From JBAZLV01 sp041650055 (GTDB lineage: Bacteria; Nitrospirota; UBA9217): DNA of 31,073 nt. The DNA lies in assembly GCA_041650055.1 (NCBI GenBank), contig JBAZLV010000026.1, positions 1-31,073 of the forward strand, read 5' to 3'. The position numbers were made by a program, and so were the translations under genes. Of this stretch, positions 12,148 through 21,643 are shown piece after piece. The notes below the pieces were generated by a model. It was not told the DNA's origin, made no database searches, and worked only from the letters and a program-made list of their open reading frames with translations. Numbering within the stretch: the stretch's first letter is position 1; every line of letters begins with the position of its first letter.

Positions 12148-15100
12148 ATGATGAAATGCATTGCCAGGCCGTTCGGCAGCGATGGATGGAAAGAAAAAAT
12201 AACCATGGCAGAACAGATCGTCGGATCACGTTCCTGTCCGCCGTTTGTGTACGATGATGTTCTGATTCTCGTCTCTCATGCACGCATGAAACGAGCATAT
12301 GGCAGACTTTTTTTAGATGTTGTAAACCGATTGCACGGAGCATCAGCGCTGGTCATGCCTTCCGTAATGACTCTGCACCAGTTTTTTGAAAAACTCTATG
12401 CCGCCCGCGGTCTTCCTCCGGTGATTGATGCAATAACGAACAAGGTCCTGATCGAAGGAATCGTCAAAGAACGCTTAAAAAAACAAAATCCTTTTTTCCA
12501 AAGTCCTGACATACTCGCCCCGTCTCTTTCTTCATCGCTTGAAGATATGATAAAAAAACTTTCCAGCGCAGGCATTAGTCCTCAATATCTGGAAACGCTT
12601 CTCCAGAACACAGAATATCGTGAAAAGCCGCAAGTCCAACTGCTCATGCATACGTATTCTGAATACCGGAGTTCGCTGAACAACAAAAATCTGATTGATC
12701 CTTCGGGAATGCAGACTGCACTCCTTGAGCACTTCGATCCGGCATGGATTGCTTCATATAAACAGATTATCATCGACGGAATTCAGGAAATCGGACAACT
12801 CGAAGCAGCCCTTCTCCGAAAAATTGCAGCATCCGCAGAAGGCAGATGCATGGTAGAGAACACCTCCCCAGCGGTGCTGAAACAGGCGAATGAACACCAT
12901 CCTGCATGGCTCATAAAAGAATTCATTCTATCGCTTGGACTAAGCCTGCCTGATCAAAGCATTTCTCCAAAACAAGATGATCTCTTCCTTGCATCTGCAT
13001 TGTTTTCCGACATATCGCATGAAGAACTGTTAAAAACAGCCCCGCCCGCTTCATTGTTTGCAAAAAAAATTAACATACTGTCGGCAATCAACAAACGTGA
13101 GGAAATCTCATTCATTGCGCGGATGGTAAAAAAACTGATCATGAAAGGGGCGCAGACTGAATCCATCCTCGTTGCCTTTCCTTCCCTGGACGAATATGCC
13201 CCGCTTGTTGAAGAAGTGTTTACCGACTATGGGATACCGTATAACCGCTCTCTGGGAAGGCAGCTCAGCACATCTCCGGTTACAACATCGCTCATTGCCC
13301 TTCTTCAGACAGTCCAGGATGATTACCGTGCCGGTTCACTCCTCAGAATTTTCAGTTCACCCTTTCTCAAATTTGCAGAACATCCAATGCTTGCACCCGC
13401 CTGTGACCGATTTTTAAGGGAGAACAGTCTTATCAATGGGGAAAAAAAGATTCTGGCTGCTTTGCCCGTGTCAGAACAGGGGCAGGAGCCGGATATATTC
13501 GTATTGTCTCTGCGTGATCTGTTTACAACACTGGAACTCTTCACTGCATCGAACAGCGCTTCTCTCGTTACCTGGATGAGCCGTTTAAACCGGCTTATTG
13601 CATGGTCGGGTCTTGAAGCACGCGTAACAGCTGTTCATGGCCCGCTGAATATTAATCTCCAGGCATATCGCAAATTGCAGGAAACACTCGAACTACTCGC
13701 ACAGGCAGGAAGGCAATTGCCTGAATTTTCCTATACATTCCATGAATGGTTGTTCCTGATAAAAAAAACCTTTATGCAAACACGGTTTCAGGTTCCCCCT
13801 GAAGATGAGACCGGGGTTCAGGTCCTGGGTATTCAGGAAAGCATGGGACTTCCGTGGGATCACATTTTTTGCGGAGGCATGATTGAAGGAACATTCCCCC
13901 GTCATCTGACTCATACTATTTTTTTGCCGGAGCCTTTTCTGGAAAAAATCAAAGTGCATGCCTCACAATACGAGCGGCTTCTTGCTTCGTATCATTTTTA
14001 CCGGCTTCTCCTTTCCGCGGAAAACATCACGCTCACCTGGCCGGAAAATGAGGGAGACCGACCGGTAGTGCCTTCTCCCTTCCTCAAAGAGCTTTCAATG
14101 CTCGAAAAAAACGGTTTTCTGAACCAGAGCATAAGCGCTCCTTCCGGCATCCAGTTCAGTCTTGCAATAGAAGACAGTTTCAGCATCCCTGAACTTGCCA
14201 AAGCAGTGAGTCGCGTTCAGGACCAGAAAACAATGCATCAAATTTTTGAAGCAGGGATTCCGGAAATCGCAGCACTCAAACCAAGACTCGAAGCAGAGAG
14301 AAACCGACAGAATACACACGCACAGGCAGCAACCGGCCTCTGCAAAAAACGGGAATTCAGAGTCACGGAACTGGACGATTATATCCGATGCCCGTATGAT
14401 TATTATGTCAGACATATTCTCCGAATTGCTCCTCTTGAGGAACTTACGGAAGATATATCTCCGCTCACCCGGGGAAGCAAAATTCACGCTCTTTTGCGAA
14501 ATTTTTATCTTACCTGGAATACACCGATAACCAGAGAAAACAGACATGAAGCACAAAGTCTTTTAATTGCACTCGCCAATTCCGCTTTTGGCAGGATTGC
14601 AGATACGGTCAGAAATCGCCGTGAGAAGACCGCGTTTCAAACCATCATGATTGAACGTTTTCTCGATGCTGAAGAAGCGTTCTGGAAACAAAACATGCGT
14701 CCGGCATTCCTTGAACACAGAATCGATTCTTTCCCGCTAAAACTAAATGATGGAAGCACCGTCACACTCTCCGCAATTATTGACCGGATCGATATCGATC
14801 AAACGGGAAATTTCTTTGTGATTGATTATAAAACCGGCAAGTACCCCCAGCCCATAATGGGAACTGAACAGGAAATATTCCAGCTTCCTGTGTATGCGGT
14901 AATGGCCGCTGCAATGGCATCATCAGCGGAAACCACGCAGCCTTTCCTGCAGAAACCGATCGGCCTCGCGTATTATGATCTTGCTGGGAAATATGGTTCT
15001 CCTGCACGGGACGTCGTTCTGTATGATGCCGACAACACAGACCAACAACCTTCTTTGAAACCCAGAACAAGTCCAAAGAGTTCAGCTGAATTTCTTTTTA

Positions 15101-15240
15101 TCCTGGAACAAAGCATGAACAAGGCCCGGCAGGCTGCTGAAGGAATTCTTGACGGTAATTTTGAACCGGAGCCTCTGGATGATGACATCTGTCAATATTG
15201 CGCGAATGCTATTCTATGCGGGAGGCATGATGCCGAATAA
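12148..15240 (+). CDS. addB: AddB-type nuclease subunit (PD-(D/E)XK, iron-sulfur)
   Basis: About 1030 residues. With AddA it forms a double-strand-break resection helicase-nuclease. The N-terminal two thirds resemble an inactive helicase without a GKT P-loop. The C-terminal nuclease begins at FRVTELDDYIRCPYDYYVR (first cluster Cys), runs through LTRGSKIHALL and IDRIDIDQTGNFFVIDYKTG (the D...D-x-K core) and EIFQLPVYAV, and ends with CQYCANAILCG, giving the other three Cys of the [4Fe-4S] staple. I place the start at ATG 12148 because the upstream ATG at 12130 lies inside the promoter; ATG 12205 is possible but would drop RPFGSDGWKEKI, which looks like real protein. addA starts within its last codons. 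Confidence 0.88.
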   Translation: MMKCIARPFGSDGWKEKITMAEQIVGSRSCPPFVYDDVLILVSHARMKRAYGRLFLDVVNRLHGASALVMPSVMTLHQFFEKLYAARGLPPVIDAITNKVLIEGIVKERLKKQNPFFQSPDILAPSLSSSLEDMIKKLSSAGISPQYLETLLQNTEYREKPQVQLLMHTYSEYRSSLNNKNLIDPSGMQTALLEHFDPAWIASYKQIIIDGIQEIGQLEAALLRKIAASAEGRCMVENTSPAVLKQANEHHPAWLIKEFILSLGLSLPDQSISPKQDDLFLASALFSDISHEELLKTAPPASLFAKKINILSAINKREEISFIARMVKKLIMKGAQTESILVAFPSLDEYAPLVEEVFTDYGIPYNRSLGRQLSTSPVTTSLIALLQTVQDDYRAGSLLRIFSSPFLKFAEHPMLAPACDRFLRENSLINGEKKILAALPVSEQGQEPDIFVLSLRDLFTTLELFTASNSASLVTWMSRLNRLIAWSGLEARVTAVHGPLNINLQAYRKLQETLELLAQAGRQLPEFSYTFHEWLFLIKKTFMQTRFQVPPEDETGVQVLGIQESMGLPWDHIFCGGMIEGTFPRHLTHTIFLPEPFLEKIKVHASQYERLLASYHFYRLLLSAENITLTWPENEGDRPVVPSPFLKELSMLEKNGFLNQSISAPSGIQFSLAIEDSFSIPELAKAVSRVQDQKTMHQIFEAGIPEIAALKPRLEAERNRQNTHAQAATGLCKKREFRVTELDDYIRCPYDYYVRHILRIAPLEELTEDISPLTRGSKIHALLRNFYLTWNTPITRENRHEAQSLLIALANSAFGRIADTVRNRREKTAFQTIMIERFLDAEEAFWKQNMRPAFLEHRIDSFPLKLNDGSTVTLSAIIDRIDIDQTGNFFVIDYKTGKYPQPIMGTEQEIFQLPVYAVMAAAMASSAETTQPFLQKPIGLAYYDLAGKYGSPARDVVLYDADNTDQQPSLKPRTSPKSSAEFLFILEQSMNKARQAAEGILDGNFEPEPLDDDICQYCANAILCGRHDAE

Positions 15241-18200
15241 CGATAAAAATCGCATCATGGAACGTGCTGCTGATACGACAAAATCAGTGCACTTATCAGC
15301 CTCTGCCGGATCGGGAAAGACCCGCGCGCTCAAAAATCGTTATCTTGCGCTTCTCGAACAGCTTGACACAAAAGGTCTGAACAGCGATCAGGCTGTGGCA
15401 ATCACATTCACGGATAAGGCAGCAGCAGAGATCAAGGAACGGGTCTACCGTGATCTTCCTGAGCCCTTGCTCAAGAAAATTATCCGGGGGTCACAGGACA
15501 TCCGGATTTCGACCATTCATTCCTTTTGCATGAACCTTTTAAAACGATATCCGCTCGAAGCAGGGCTGCCGCCGGATTTCGGGATTCTCGATGCACGCGA
15601 CCAGGCATATAAAATCCAGCAAGCCATTGAATCTGCTCTTGAAGAATCCGGCAATGATCCCGAAACCATGCAATGTCTCGAACATCTTTCCCTGAACAAA
15701 ATCATCTCTCTCCTCACCTTTCTCTTATCGATCCGGAGCAGATTAAAACGCATGGAAATTGATGCCGGCGGACAGGACAGGCTGATCCATTCCATGCTGC
15801 AGGGATTGGATTTTAAGAATAATGAGATGCGTATCAGAGAACTGCTGGCAAGCCATGAATGGCAACAGTCGTTTGAAGACATGGGCCGCATGCTTGATTT
15901 TGCTGAAACAACGGACAATGCTGAAAAAAAAGACAATCATCTGCACCTTGCAAAAGAACAGGACCCTGACGCTGTCTCGAGGATTGCACAATCTCTCTAT
16001 GCATACTATTTCACACAGGCCGGACTGCCGCGTAAAGCTTCCCGAATAGCAGCCAAAGCCTTTCCTGAAAAAAAAATATTCCTGGAGTATGACACGCTGT
16101 TTTTCAGCATTCAGGATATGCTTGCAGAGTTCAGGAACCTGTATGCTCGTACCAAAGCAGGCCGAGAAACCGCGAGCCTGCTCACACTCTATTTTTCTGC
16201 GGAAAAACGATACACTGCATCCAAATTACGAGAAGGCCTGCTCGACTTTGACGATCTGGAAATTTACACGTATCAGCTGCTCAGGAAAACCGAATCGTCC
16301 GATATCCTCTACTGGCTTGATCGAAAAATACTTCATTTTCTCGTAGATGAATTTCAGGATACCAGCGATATTCAGTGGGCTATCATAACAAAGCTTACCG
16401 AGGAGATTTTTTCAGGCGCGGGCTCGGACAAACCCATGAATCCGACGCTTTTTGTGGTAGGAGATCAGAAACAATCCATCTACCGTTTTCGTGAAGCAAA
16501 TTACCGCTTGATCGATACGATCAGGGACATGATGGAGAACCATATGCTCCCGGAAACACGGGAAATTCTCACGTTGGATACGAATTACCGTTCAACGTCC
16601 GAAATCATAGAAACCGTGAACACCGTCTTTTCACGACTTTGGGATGATTATAAACCTTCGGAATGCGAACGAACCAGGCAGCAAGGAAGTGTCCGCCTTA
16701 TTGAACTTCCCAACGTGCGTGCACAAACTACCGGCGATGCAATGAACGGAAATGAATCCTGTGCCGAGCCGAATGTGCTTGCTGAACAGGTTCAAAGCAT
16801 GATCCGTGAAGGAATCAAGGTGTATGAACGAGAACAAAACAACCCGGACTCTTCAAAATCGGATACAGAATATGTCTGGAAGGAACGGTCTGCTGATTAC
16901 GGGGATTGTGCCATCCTGATTCCGACTCGTGCACGGCTCAAGGAATATGAAACGTCGCTTCAGTCCCGCGGAATACCCTATCGGGTTGTGGGAGGAATCG
17001 GTTTTTATGAAGAGGATGAAATCCTTGCTCTCATGAACATTCTGTTTTATCTTTGGAACAAGGACGATCATTTTGCGCTTGCGGGTGCTTTAAAATCCGT
17101 ATTGTTCGGATTTACGGATAACGATCTATCGGGTCTTGCCTGGAATTCAGATGATCTTGTTTCTTCGCTTTTCACGATGAACCCTGAAAGTGCAAATATG
17201 TTCCAACGATGGAGCGGTCTCGCCGGGCTCGTACCGCTTGCCTCGCTTATTCGCCGCATTGTTCTGGACACGGGCGCTTACATCCTGTTCGGCAAAAAAA
17301 ATCCCCAGGCAATCTTTAATATCGACAAACTGATCGATACTGCTCATGAATTCGATCGCCGGGGATACACAACGCTTCAGGACTTTGTCGAATGGGTAAA
17401 AAACATTCGTGAAACCGAGCAGCGGGAGGCAACCGCGGACATGAATCTGCCTGGTTTTCAGCGGTCGGTTAGTATCATGACCGTTCACAAGGCAAAAGGA
17501 TTGGAATATCCCATTGTGTTCCTCCCCGGTATGAATCAGGCCGCCTGGTCGCTCTCGCATGGACCAGAAGTACTTCTTGCTGAAGCAGACGGCAGGAAAC
17601 GGATGGCAATCAATCGGACAGAGAACCCTCTCAGTCAGGAGTTATGGAGCGAAGAGAATGGAGAACAGGACGAGTTGAAGCGGGAACACCAGCGGCTTCT
17701 GTATGTTGCAATGACCCGCGCTCGCGATCATCTGGTTATGATTGGAACGCATGCGTATGGAAAATATCCGATCAAAAAAAATACCTGGCTTGACTTCGTG
17801 CATCAAACAATTCCGCTTTCCACGGATCCGAATACCATGAGTAAAACAGGAAGCGTATACTCCTGTCCGGATTGGAAAGAACGCCCACTGGCAAAAAAAC
17901 AAGGCGAAAAACAGCCACTCCAGGAAAAGCCCGGCAAACAGCACATTGATATCAATCACCTTGTTGATAACCTCTCTTCCCTTCCTTATTCATCAGCACC
18001 GGCCTGGAAAAATGCGACAGATTTCATCGAGCAGAAGCAGAATCAATTGCATAGAGGTTCATCTATCCCGGAAAAAACAGAAAGCATATCACCACTGATA
18101 AGGGGAACTGTATTGCATCGTTGCCTGGAGAGTATGACTGCCACCAGCAGGTATAATCTTGCAGAGATACTGAAAAGCGTGCCTGAATACACGGCTCTCG

Positions 18201-18577
18201 AAAAAACAGCACAGCAAGCCTTCAAGCATGATGTTGAATCAATCATCAAATCTCTGATTGAGAATAACGACTTGTCCTGGATATTCAAACAGCAGGAGAG
18301 CGCCTATTCTGAGCTTCCTATTTTGTACAAAAAAGGAAATACCCTCATCAGCGGTATCATTGATCGGGTCCTCATCCGGGACAATACTGCATTTGTGATC
18401 GATTATAAGGCGATTCGTATAGAGCATGATGAAGCCTTGTCTGCCTTCATCAATCAGTATCGACCGCAAATCCAGCTTTATACGGAAGCAATAAAAAGTA
18501 TTTTCGGCATCAGTCATGTTGAGGGGTATCTTCTTTTCCTTGATTCATCCAGACTCCAGCTTGTCAGCCGCCTATAA
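15230..18577 (+). CDS. addA: AddA-type helicase-nuclease subunit
   Basis: About 1115 residues of UvrD-type helicase fused to a nuclease domain. Motifs run in order: ASAGSGKTRALKNRYL (Walker A), AITFTDKAAAEIKERV, ISTIHSFC, LVDEFQDTSDIQW (Walker B), FVVGDQKQSIYRFREA, TLDTNYRSTSEI, IMTVHKAKGLEYPIVFLPG and LLYVAMTRARDHLVMIG. The C-terminal PD-(D/E)XK nuclease shows IRGTVLHRCLE, ISGIIDRVL, AFVIDYKA and QIQLYTEAI. It unwinds and cuts DNA ends for RecA loading. The ATG at 15230 has GGGAGG four bases upstream and overlaps addB's end by 11 bases, so the two subunits are coupled; ATG 15227 or 15257 cannot be ruled out. All helicase and nuclease residues seem intact. Confidence 0.92.
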   Translation: MPNNDKNRIMERAADTTKSVHLSASAGSGKTRALKNRYLALLEQLDTKGLNSDQAVAITFTDKAAAEIKERVYRDLPEPLLKKIIRGSQDIRISTIHSFCMNLLKRYPLEAGLPPDFGILDARDQAYKIQQAIESALEESGNDPETMQCLEHLSLNKIISLLTFLLSIRSRLKRMEIDAGGQDRLIHSMLQGLDFKNNEMRIRELLASHEWQQSFEDMGRMLDFAETTDNAEKKDNHLHLAKEQDPDAVSRIAQSLYAYYFTQAGLPRKASRIAAKAFPEKKIFLEYDTLFFSIQDMLAEFRNLYARTKAGRETASLLTLYFSAEKRYTASKLREGLLDFDDLEIYTYQLLRKTESSDILYWLDRKILHFLVDEFQDTSDIQWAIITKLTEEIFSGAGSDKPMNPTLFVVGDQKQSIYRFREANYRLIDTIRDMMENHMLPETREILTLDTNYRSTSEIIETVNTVFSRLWDDYKPSECERTRQQGSVRLIELPNVRAQTTGDAMNGNESCAEPNVLAEQVQSMIREGIKVYEREQNNPDSSKSDTEYVWKERSADYGDCAILIPTRARLKEYETSLQSRGIPYRVVGGIGFYEEDEILALMNILFYLWNKDDHFALAGALKSVLFGFTDNDLSGLAWNSDDLVSSLFTMNPESANMFQRWSGLAGLVPLASLIRRIVLDTGAYILFGKKNPQAIFNIDKLIDTAHEFDRRGYTTLQDFVEWVKNIRETEQREATADMNLPGFQRSVSIMTVHKAKGLEYPIVFLPGMNQAAWSLSHGPEVLLAEADGRKRMAINRTENPLSQELWSEENGEQDELKREHQRLLYVAMTRARDHLVMIGTHAYGKYPIKKNTWLDFVHQTIPLSTDPNTMSKTGSVYSCPDWKERPLAKKQGEKQPLQEKPGKQHIDINHLVDNLSSLPYSSAPAWKNATDFIEQKQNQLHRGSSIPEKTESISPLIRGTVLHRCLESMTATSRYNLAEILKSVPEYTALEKTAQQAFKHDVESIIKSLIENNDLSWIFKQQESAYSELPILYKKGNTLISGIIDRVLIRDNTAFVIDYKAIRIEHDEALSAFINQYRPQIQLYTEAIKSIFGISHVEGYLLFLDSSRLQLVSRL

Positions 18578-18592
18578 TCCAATCAACTCCTT

Positions 18593-18803
18593 ATGAGAAT
18601 CGGCATACAAAAAAATACATGCAATACTTGGAATCATAGTAGTATTGGGTATATCTCTGGGAGATGCAGTCGCAAAACAGGGAAGGGTTTCATCCGAGGC
18701 CAGGAGTCTGCTGAATACAGCAAGCAATGCGTTTGTTCAAAACGCCTGCATCAAGACAATTCTTGCGCAGGCGTCTTCTTGCAACGTTCATTCAACAGCC
18801 TGA
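18593..18803 (+). pseudogene. Possible frameshifted small exported protein
   Basis: From the ATG at 18593 the frame is soon lost. Removing one A from the seven-A run near 18608-18614 would give about 69 residues: MRIGIQKIHAILGIIVVLGI, then SLGDAVAKQGRVSSEARSLL and a tail with two Cys, ending at TGA 18801-18803. The start looks like a signal peptide. There is no ribosome site, and the end overlaps the convergent aldolase-like gene by 53 bases. It could be a dead gene, a sequencing slip or chance. Confidence 0.25.
18742..18774. terminator. Hairpin between convergent genes
   Basis: ACGCCTGC (18742-18749) pairs perfectly with GCAGGCGT (18767-18774), with an inner AAGA/TCTT pairing in the loop. 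On the minus strand TTTTG follows the stem, so it probably ends the aldolase-like transcript, whose stop codon lies in the loop. It may serve addA as well. Confidence 0.55.
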
Positions 18804-19953
18804 AATATTCTTTTCTGCACCAATCTTCTGTCCTTGCCATTTTCTGAAATGCCTCTTCAAAACCGGTCGCACCTGCGGAAAAAATTCCATGGCCAAGGGC
18901 AATACACACACCAGCGCCCTGAATGGCTGGAGGAACGGATTTGGCCAGACCATTCACTCCGGTTTCGCCTGCAATCACGGGAACATCAGACAAAGAACGT
19001 TTCCGGTCGCAGAACCGGGTACAATCATTGATCATGCATCCCCGCTCTTCACAAAACATGGACAGAATAACGCTGAATTTTGGATGACCATGCAGTACGG
19101 CATGATAGTTTGAACAGGCGTAGATACCTTTGTGAGCAGGCAATTCAGATGAAGCGGAAAGACTGTCATGAGAAGTATAATCAAATGGAACAGATACAAT
19201 CTGATTCTCGAGTTCATCAAGTGAAGAGCTGGTCTTGCTGATATGGATCATGTCCCCGTCAAAATAACTGATATTTCCAAAGAATGAATCGACATATCCT
19301 TTCTCAACGGTATAACGTCCTACCCGGCAGAGTTCTTTGCGAATTGCATCTTTGTCATGCATCATGCCTTGGGTAAATGTAAGATCAGTCCTATCGGGAA
19401 CCCTCAACCATGCAGTCTTAAACCGTTCAATATGCTGTTGCTCATCCGGCAGCTTAAATCCTTCAGTCAGTAAATCAAGAAAATACTTCACAAATGTGGT
19501 ATGAAACACCGTAGAAAAAGCAATGAACGCCTGTTCGATAGTCTCTTCTCCGGTTGCAATAATGCCGAAATTTTGGACAAGAAGTGCCTTGCGATCATGA
19601 AGGAAATGAAGAATCTTATCATAAAACTCTTTTTCTGACTTTCCTCTCCATTCGTCTTCCCGTATAAACGGAATATCATGCAAAAAAACTTTTGTTTCAC
19701 TGTCTTTCGGAGCAAGTCTGCAGGATTGTTCATCAGAACGTTGTATGAGAAGATCAGCAAAAGGCAAAGATGGTTTGGCAAAGAGCAGAGTTGAGAGATT
19801 CACTTTGTGCAATATTTCCGTGAATAGGGAATGCCATTCATCCTGATTACTTGACTTTTCGGCATCAATGATGTTGTAAAAATGGATGCTTTCTGGAACT
19901 GCAATCCGGTCACGGATAAGTTTGTGGGTATATTTTTTTATCTGATTATGCAT
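18751..19953 (-). CDS. Tandem class II aldolase/adducin-family protein
   Basis: 400 residues that appear to hold two copies of the class II aldolase/adducin fold. The C-terminal copy (about 205-390) is complete: GNISYFDGDMIHISKTSSS, SSELPAHKGIY, the metal-binding HAVLHGHPKF, and GVCIALGHGIFSAGATGFEEAF with the last His. The N-terminal copy is degenerate: NLSTLLFAKPSLPFADLL, VFLHDIPF, and ALLVQNFGIIATGEETIEQAF, where the usual metal His (NHG) is Phe. So only the second half can bind zinc; the first may be structural. Class II aldolases cleave or isomerise sugar phosphates, but the substrate cannot be inferred. It is probably cytoplasmic. It stands alone between addA (convergent) and gcvH, ahead of which lies a terminator. 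Confidence 0.8.
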   Translation of the reverse strand: MHNQIKKYTHKLIRDRIAVPESIHFYNIIDAEKSSNQDEWHSLFTEILHKVNLSTLLFAKPSLPFADLLIQRSDEQSCRLAPKDSETKVFLHDIPFIREDEWRGKSEKEFYDKILHFLHDRKALLVQNFGIIATGEETIEQAFIAFSTVFHTTFVKYFLDLLTEGFKLPDEQQHIERFKTAWLRVPDRTDLTFTQGMMHDKDAIRKELCRVGRYTVEKGYVDSFFGNISYFDGDMIHISKTSSSLDELENQIVSVPFDYTSHDSLSASSELPAHKGIYACSNYHAVLHGHPKFSVILSMFCEERGCMINDCTRFCDRKRSLSDVPVIAGETGVNGLAKSVPPAIQGAGVCIALGHGIFSAGATGFEEAFQKMARTEDWCRKEYFRLLNERCKKTPAQELS

Positions 19954-19988
19954 GGAAAAACAGGCGTCATATCACGCTCTCGTAAATC

Positions 19989-20015
19989 AAAAAGGGAGAG
20001 CATGTCAGCTCTCCC
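19989..20015 (-). terminator. Rho-independent terminator after gcvH
   Basis: GGGAGAGC, loop, GCTCTCCC (19994-20001 and 20008-20015) is a perfect eight-pair stem, followed on the minus strand by TTTTT. It separates gcvH from the aldolase-like gene. Confidence 0.85.
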
Positions 20016-20053
20016 CCATTATCGAGGTTAATTATTTTTCGTTATCTAGCGTC

Positions 20054-20443
20054 TTATTTGTCTTCTTCCTCGCGTAAAAACTTTTCATATTCGGCCTTGC
20101 TCATCAAATCATTTAACTCAGACGGATCACTCATTTCAAGAACAACAAGCCATCCGTTGCCATACGGATCTTCATTGATAATCTCCGGTGTATCGGCAAT
20201 ATCCTCATTGACTTCAACGACCGTGCCGGTCACCGGGCTGACCACCGGGGCCGTTGCTTTGGTTGATTCAATCTCGGTCAATTCAGAATCGCCGTCGATT
20301 TCCATATCAATCTCCGGCATTTCCACAAATACAATATCGCCTAACTGCTGTTGTGCATAGTCGGTCAGGCCGATGGTCGCTCGTTTTCCTTCCGCTCGCA
20401 CCCAGGTATGTTCTCGATGATATTTGATGTCATCAGGATTCAT
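20054..20443 (-). CDS. gcvH: Glycine cleavage system H protein
   Basis: 129 residues from the ATG at 20443 (MNPDDIKYHREHTWVRAEGK), with GGAGG upstream. The lipoyl domain carries ITDYAQQQLGDIVFVE-like sequence (here GLTDYAQQQLGDIVFVEMPE) and the lipoylated Lys 62 in TEIESTKATAPVVSPVTG. H protein shuttles the aminomethyl group between the P and T proteins; no gcvP, gcvT or lipoate genes lie nearby. Stand-alone H proteins can also take part in lipoyl relay. It has its own promoter and terminator, so it is expressed on its own. Confidence 0.96.
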   Translation of the reverse strand: MNPDDIKYHREHTWVRAEGKRATIGLTDYAQQQLGDIVFVEMPEIDMEIDGDSELTEIESTKATAPVVSPVTGTVVEVNEDIADTPEIINEDPYGNGWLVVLEMSDPSELNDLMSKAEYEKFLREEEDK

Positions 20444-20516
20444 AAAAAACCTCCACACATCGTCACTGAAAAGTTAGAAATTATATTGAGAGTAAGTATA
20501 GATGAGAATGGCTTTG

Positions 20517-20545
20517 TTTGTAGCCTATGCACAAAATTTTGTCAA
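20517..20545 (-). promoter_or_regulatory. gcvH promoter
   Basis: On the minus strand a perfect TTGACA (20545-20540), 17 bases, then TACAAA (20522-20517), four of six. The spacer holds AAAATTTTGTGCATA, nearly identical to a stretch in the promoter of the NifU-like gene. The leader is about 65 bases. Confidence 0.6.
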
Positions 20546-20592
20546 GAAATTTTTTCTCTGCTCGTGAAATGAACTATCGGCTGATGATGATA

Positions 20593-21627
20593 TTATTTTT
20601 GTCCGATTAATCCAAATCGGAATTTTTCGAAGAGACTGGACTGAGCAAGTCGATCCAGCAGCGGAGAAAAACAGTTCATAATAAGAATGGCAAATGGCGC
20701 ACCTTCAGAATATGTTCCTTTTAATCGAATAATTACGGTAAGAGCACCACACCCAATCCCAAAGGCTATCCGCGCTACCGGCACATACGGACCCGTGAGT
20801 ACTGGAGTTGTTATGAAAAGTGCACAGAGGATCAGACTGCCTGAGAGCATATGGAAAAACGGATCCCCGGTAAAAAACCCTTCATTTCCTCCGAAAATCC
20901 AGGCAAATAAACCAACGCTTGCAATATAGGCAACTGGTAAGTGCCAGGTAATATATTTTTTGTACATCAAAAACCCAGCACCGAGAAGCAATGCTGCCAC
21001 GGAAGTCTCGCCGAGCCCGCCTGCACGATTTCCTAAAAAAAGCTCGATATAGAGCGATGCTTTGGTATGATAGATTTCGAGAAGCCCTGACATGCCGTGT
21101 TCCTTTAAGATCATTAAAGGAGTTGAGGTAACAACATCAGAAGAATCAAGAGCTCGAATTCCTGGTTCTACAAATGTTGTAAGCAGTGAAGGGAAAGCGA
21201 ACAAAACAAGCGTGCTTCCGATGAGAACAGGATTGAACAGCATAAAATCCAACCGGTTAAAAAGCAATCTGCTTATCAAAATTGCTGAAAACGATCCAAG
21301 CGCCGGAATTCCTGCTGGCACTGATGCAGGAATCAACAAGGGAAAAAGCAACCCGATAAGAAACGCATTCCCGTCTGATATAGTCAATGGCTTTTTAAGG
21401 AGCCATTGGATCGCAATTTCGGAAAGAAGTGCAGTTCCAATGCTGATTGCAATGATAACCGCGGCAGCCTGACCAAAATAATAAACTGCCATAACAACTG
21501 TCGGAAATAGCGCACCACTGATAATCCATGCAATGGGAACCAGCAATTCCTTTCGAGCAAGTGATTGCTTCTTTACCGTCCCTATCACCGGGGATTTCTT
21601 ATGCTGTTTATGAAATATTGGTTTCAT
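20593..21627 (-). CDS. RnfD/NqrB-family membrane subunit (orphan)
   Basis: About 344 residues from the ATG at 21627, with roughly nine hydrophobic segments. Features of the RnfD/NqrB family are GNAFLIGLLFPLLIPA, NPVLIGSTLVL, VVTSTPLMILKEHG (the Thr before Pro-Leu matches the Thr that carries FMN in RnfD's GATPL motif), and FFTGDPFFHMLSGSLILCALFITTPV with SEGAPFAILIMNCFSPLLDR near the end. In complete Rnf complexes this subunit helps drive ion pumping from ferredoxin to NAD. No other rnf genes are in the window. The start has no clear ribosome site and lies only about 15 bases beyond a terminator of the upstream gene, which is odd. Confidence 0.82.
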   Translation of the reverse strand: MKPIFHKQHKKSPVIGTVKKQSLARKELLVPIAWIISGALFPTVVMAVYYFGQAAAVIIAISIGTALLSEIAIQWLLKKPLTISDGNAFLIGLLFPLLIPASVPAGIPALGSFSAILISRLLFNRLDFMLFNPVLIGSTLVLFAFPSLLTTFVEPGIRALDSSDVVTSTPLMILKEHGMSGLLEIYHTKASLYIELFLGNRAGGLGETSVAALLLGAGFLMYKKYITWHLPVAYIASVGLFAWIFGGNEGFFTGDPFFHMLSGSLILCALFITTPVLTGPYVPVARIAFGIGCGALTVIIRLKGTYSEGAPFAILIMNCFSPLLDRLAQSSLFEKFRFGLIGQK

Positions 21628-21643
21628 TATAGCGTCTGGATAG

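Noticed and set aside
15149..15229. Upstream ATG at 15149 as the addA start
   Set aside because: It would overlap addB by 92 bases and add residues with no family similarity; the GGGAGG before 15230 fits better.
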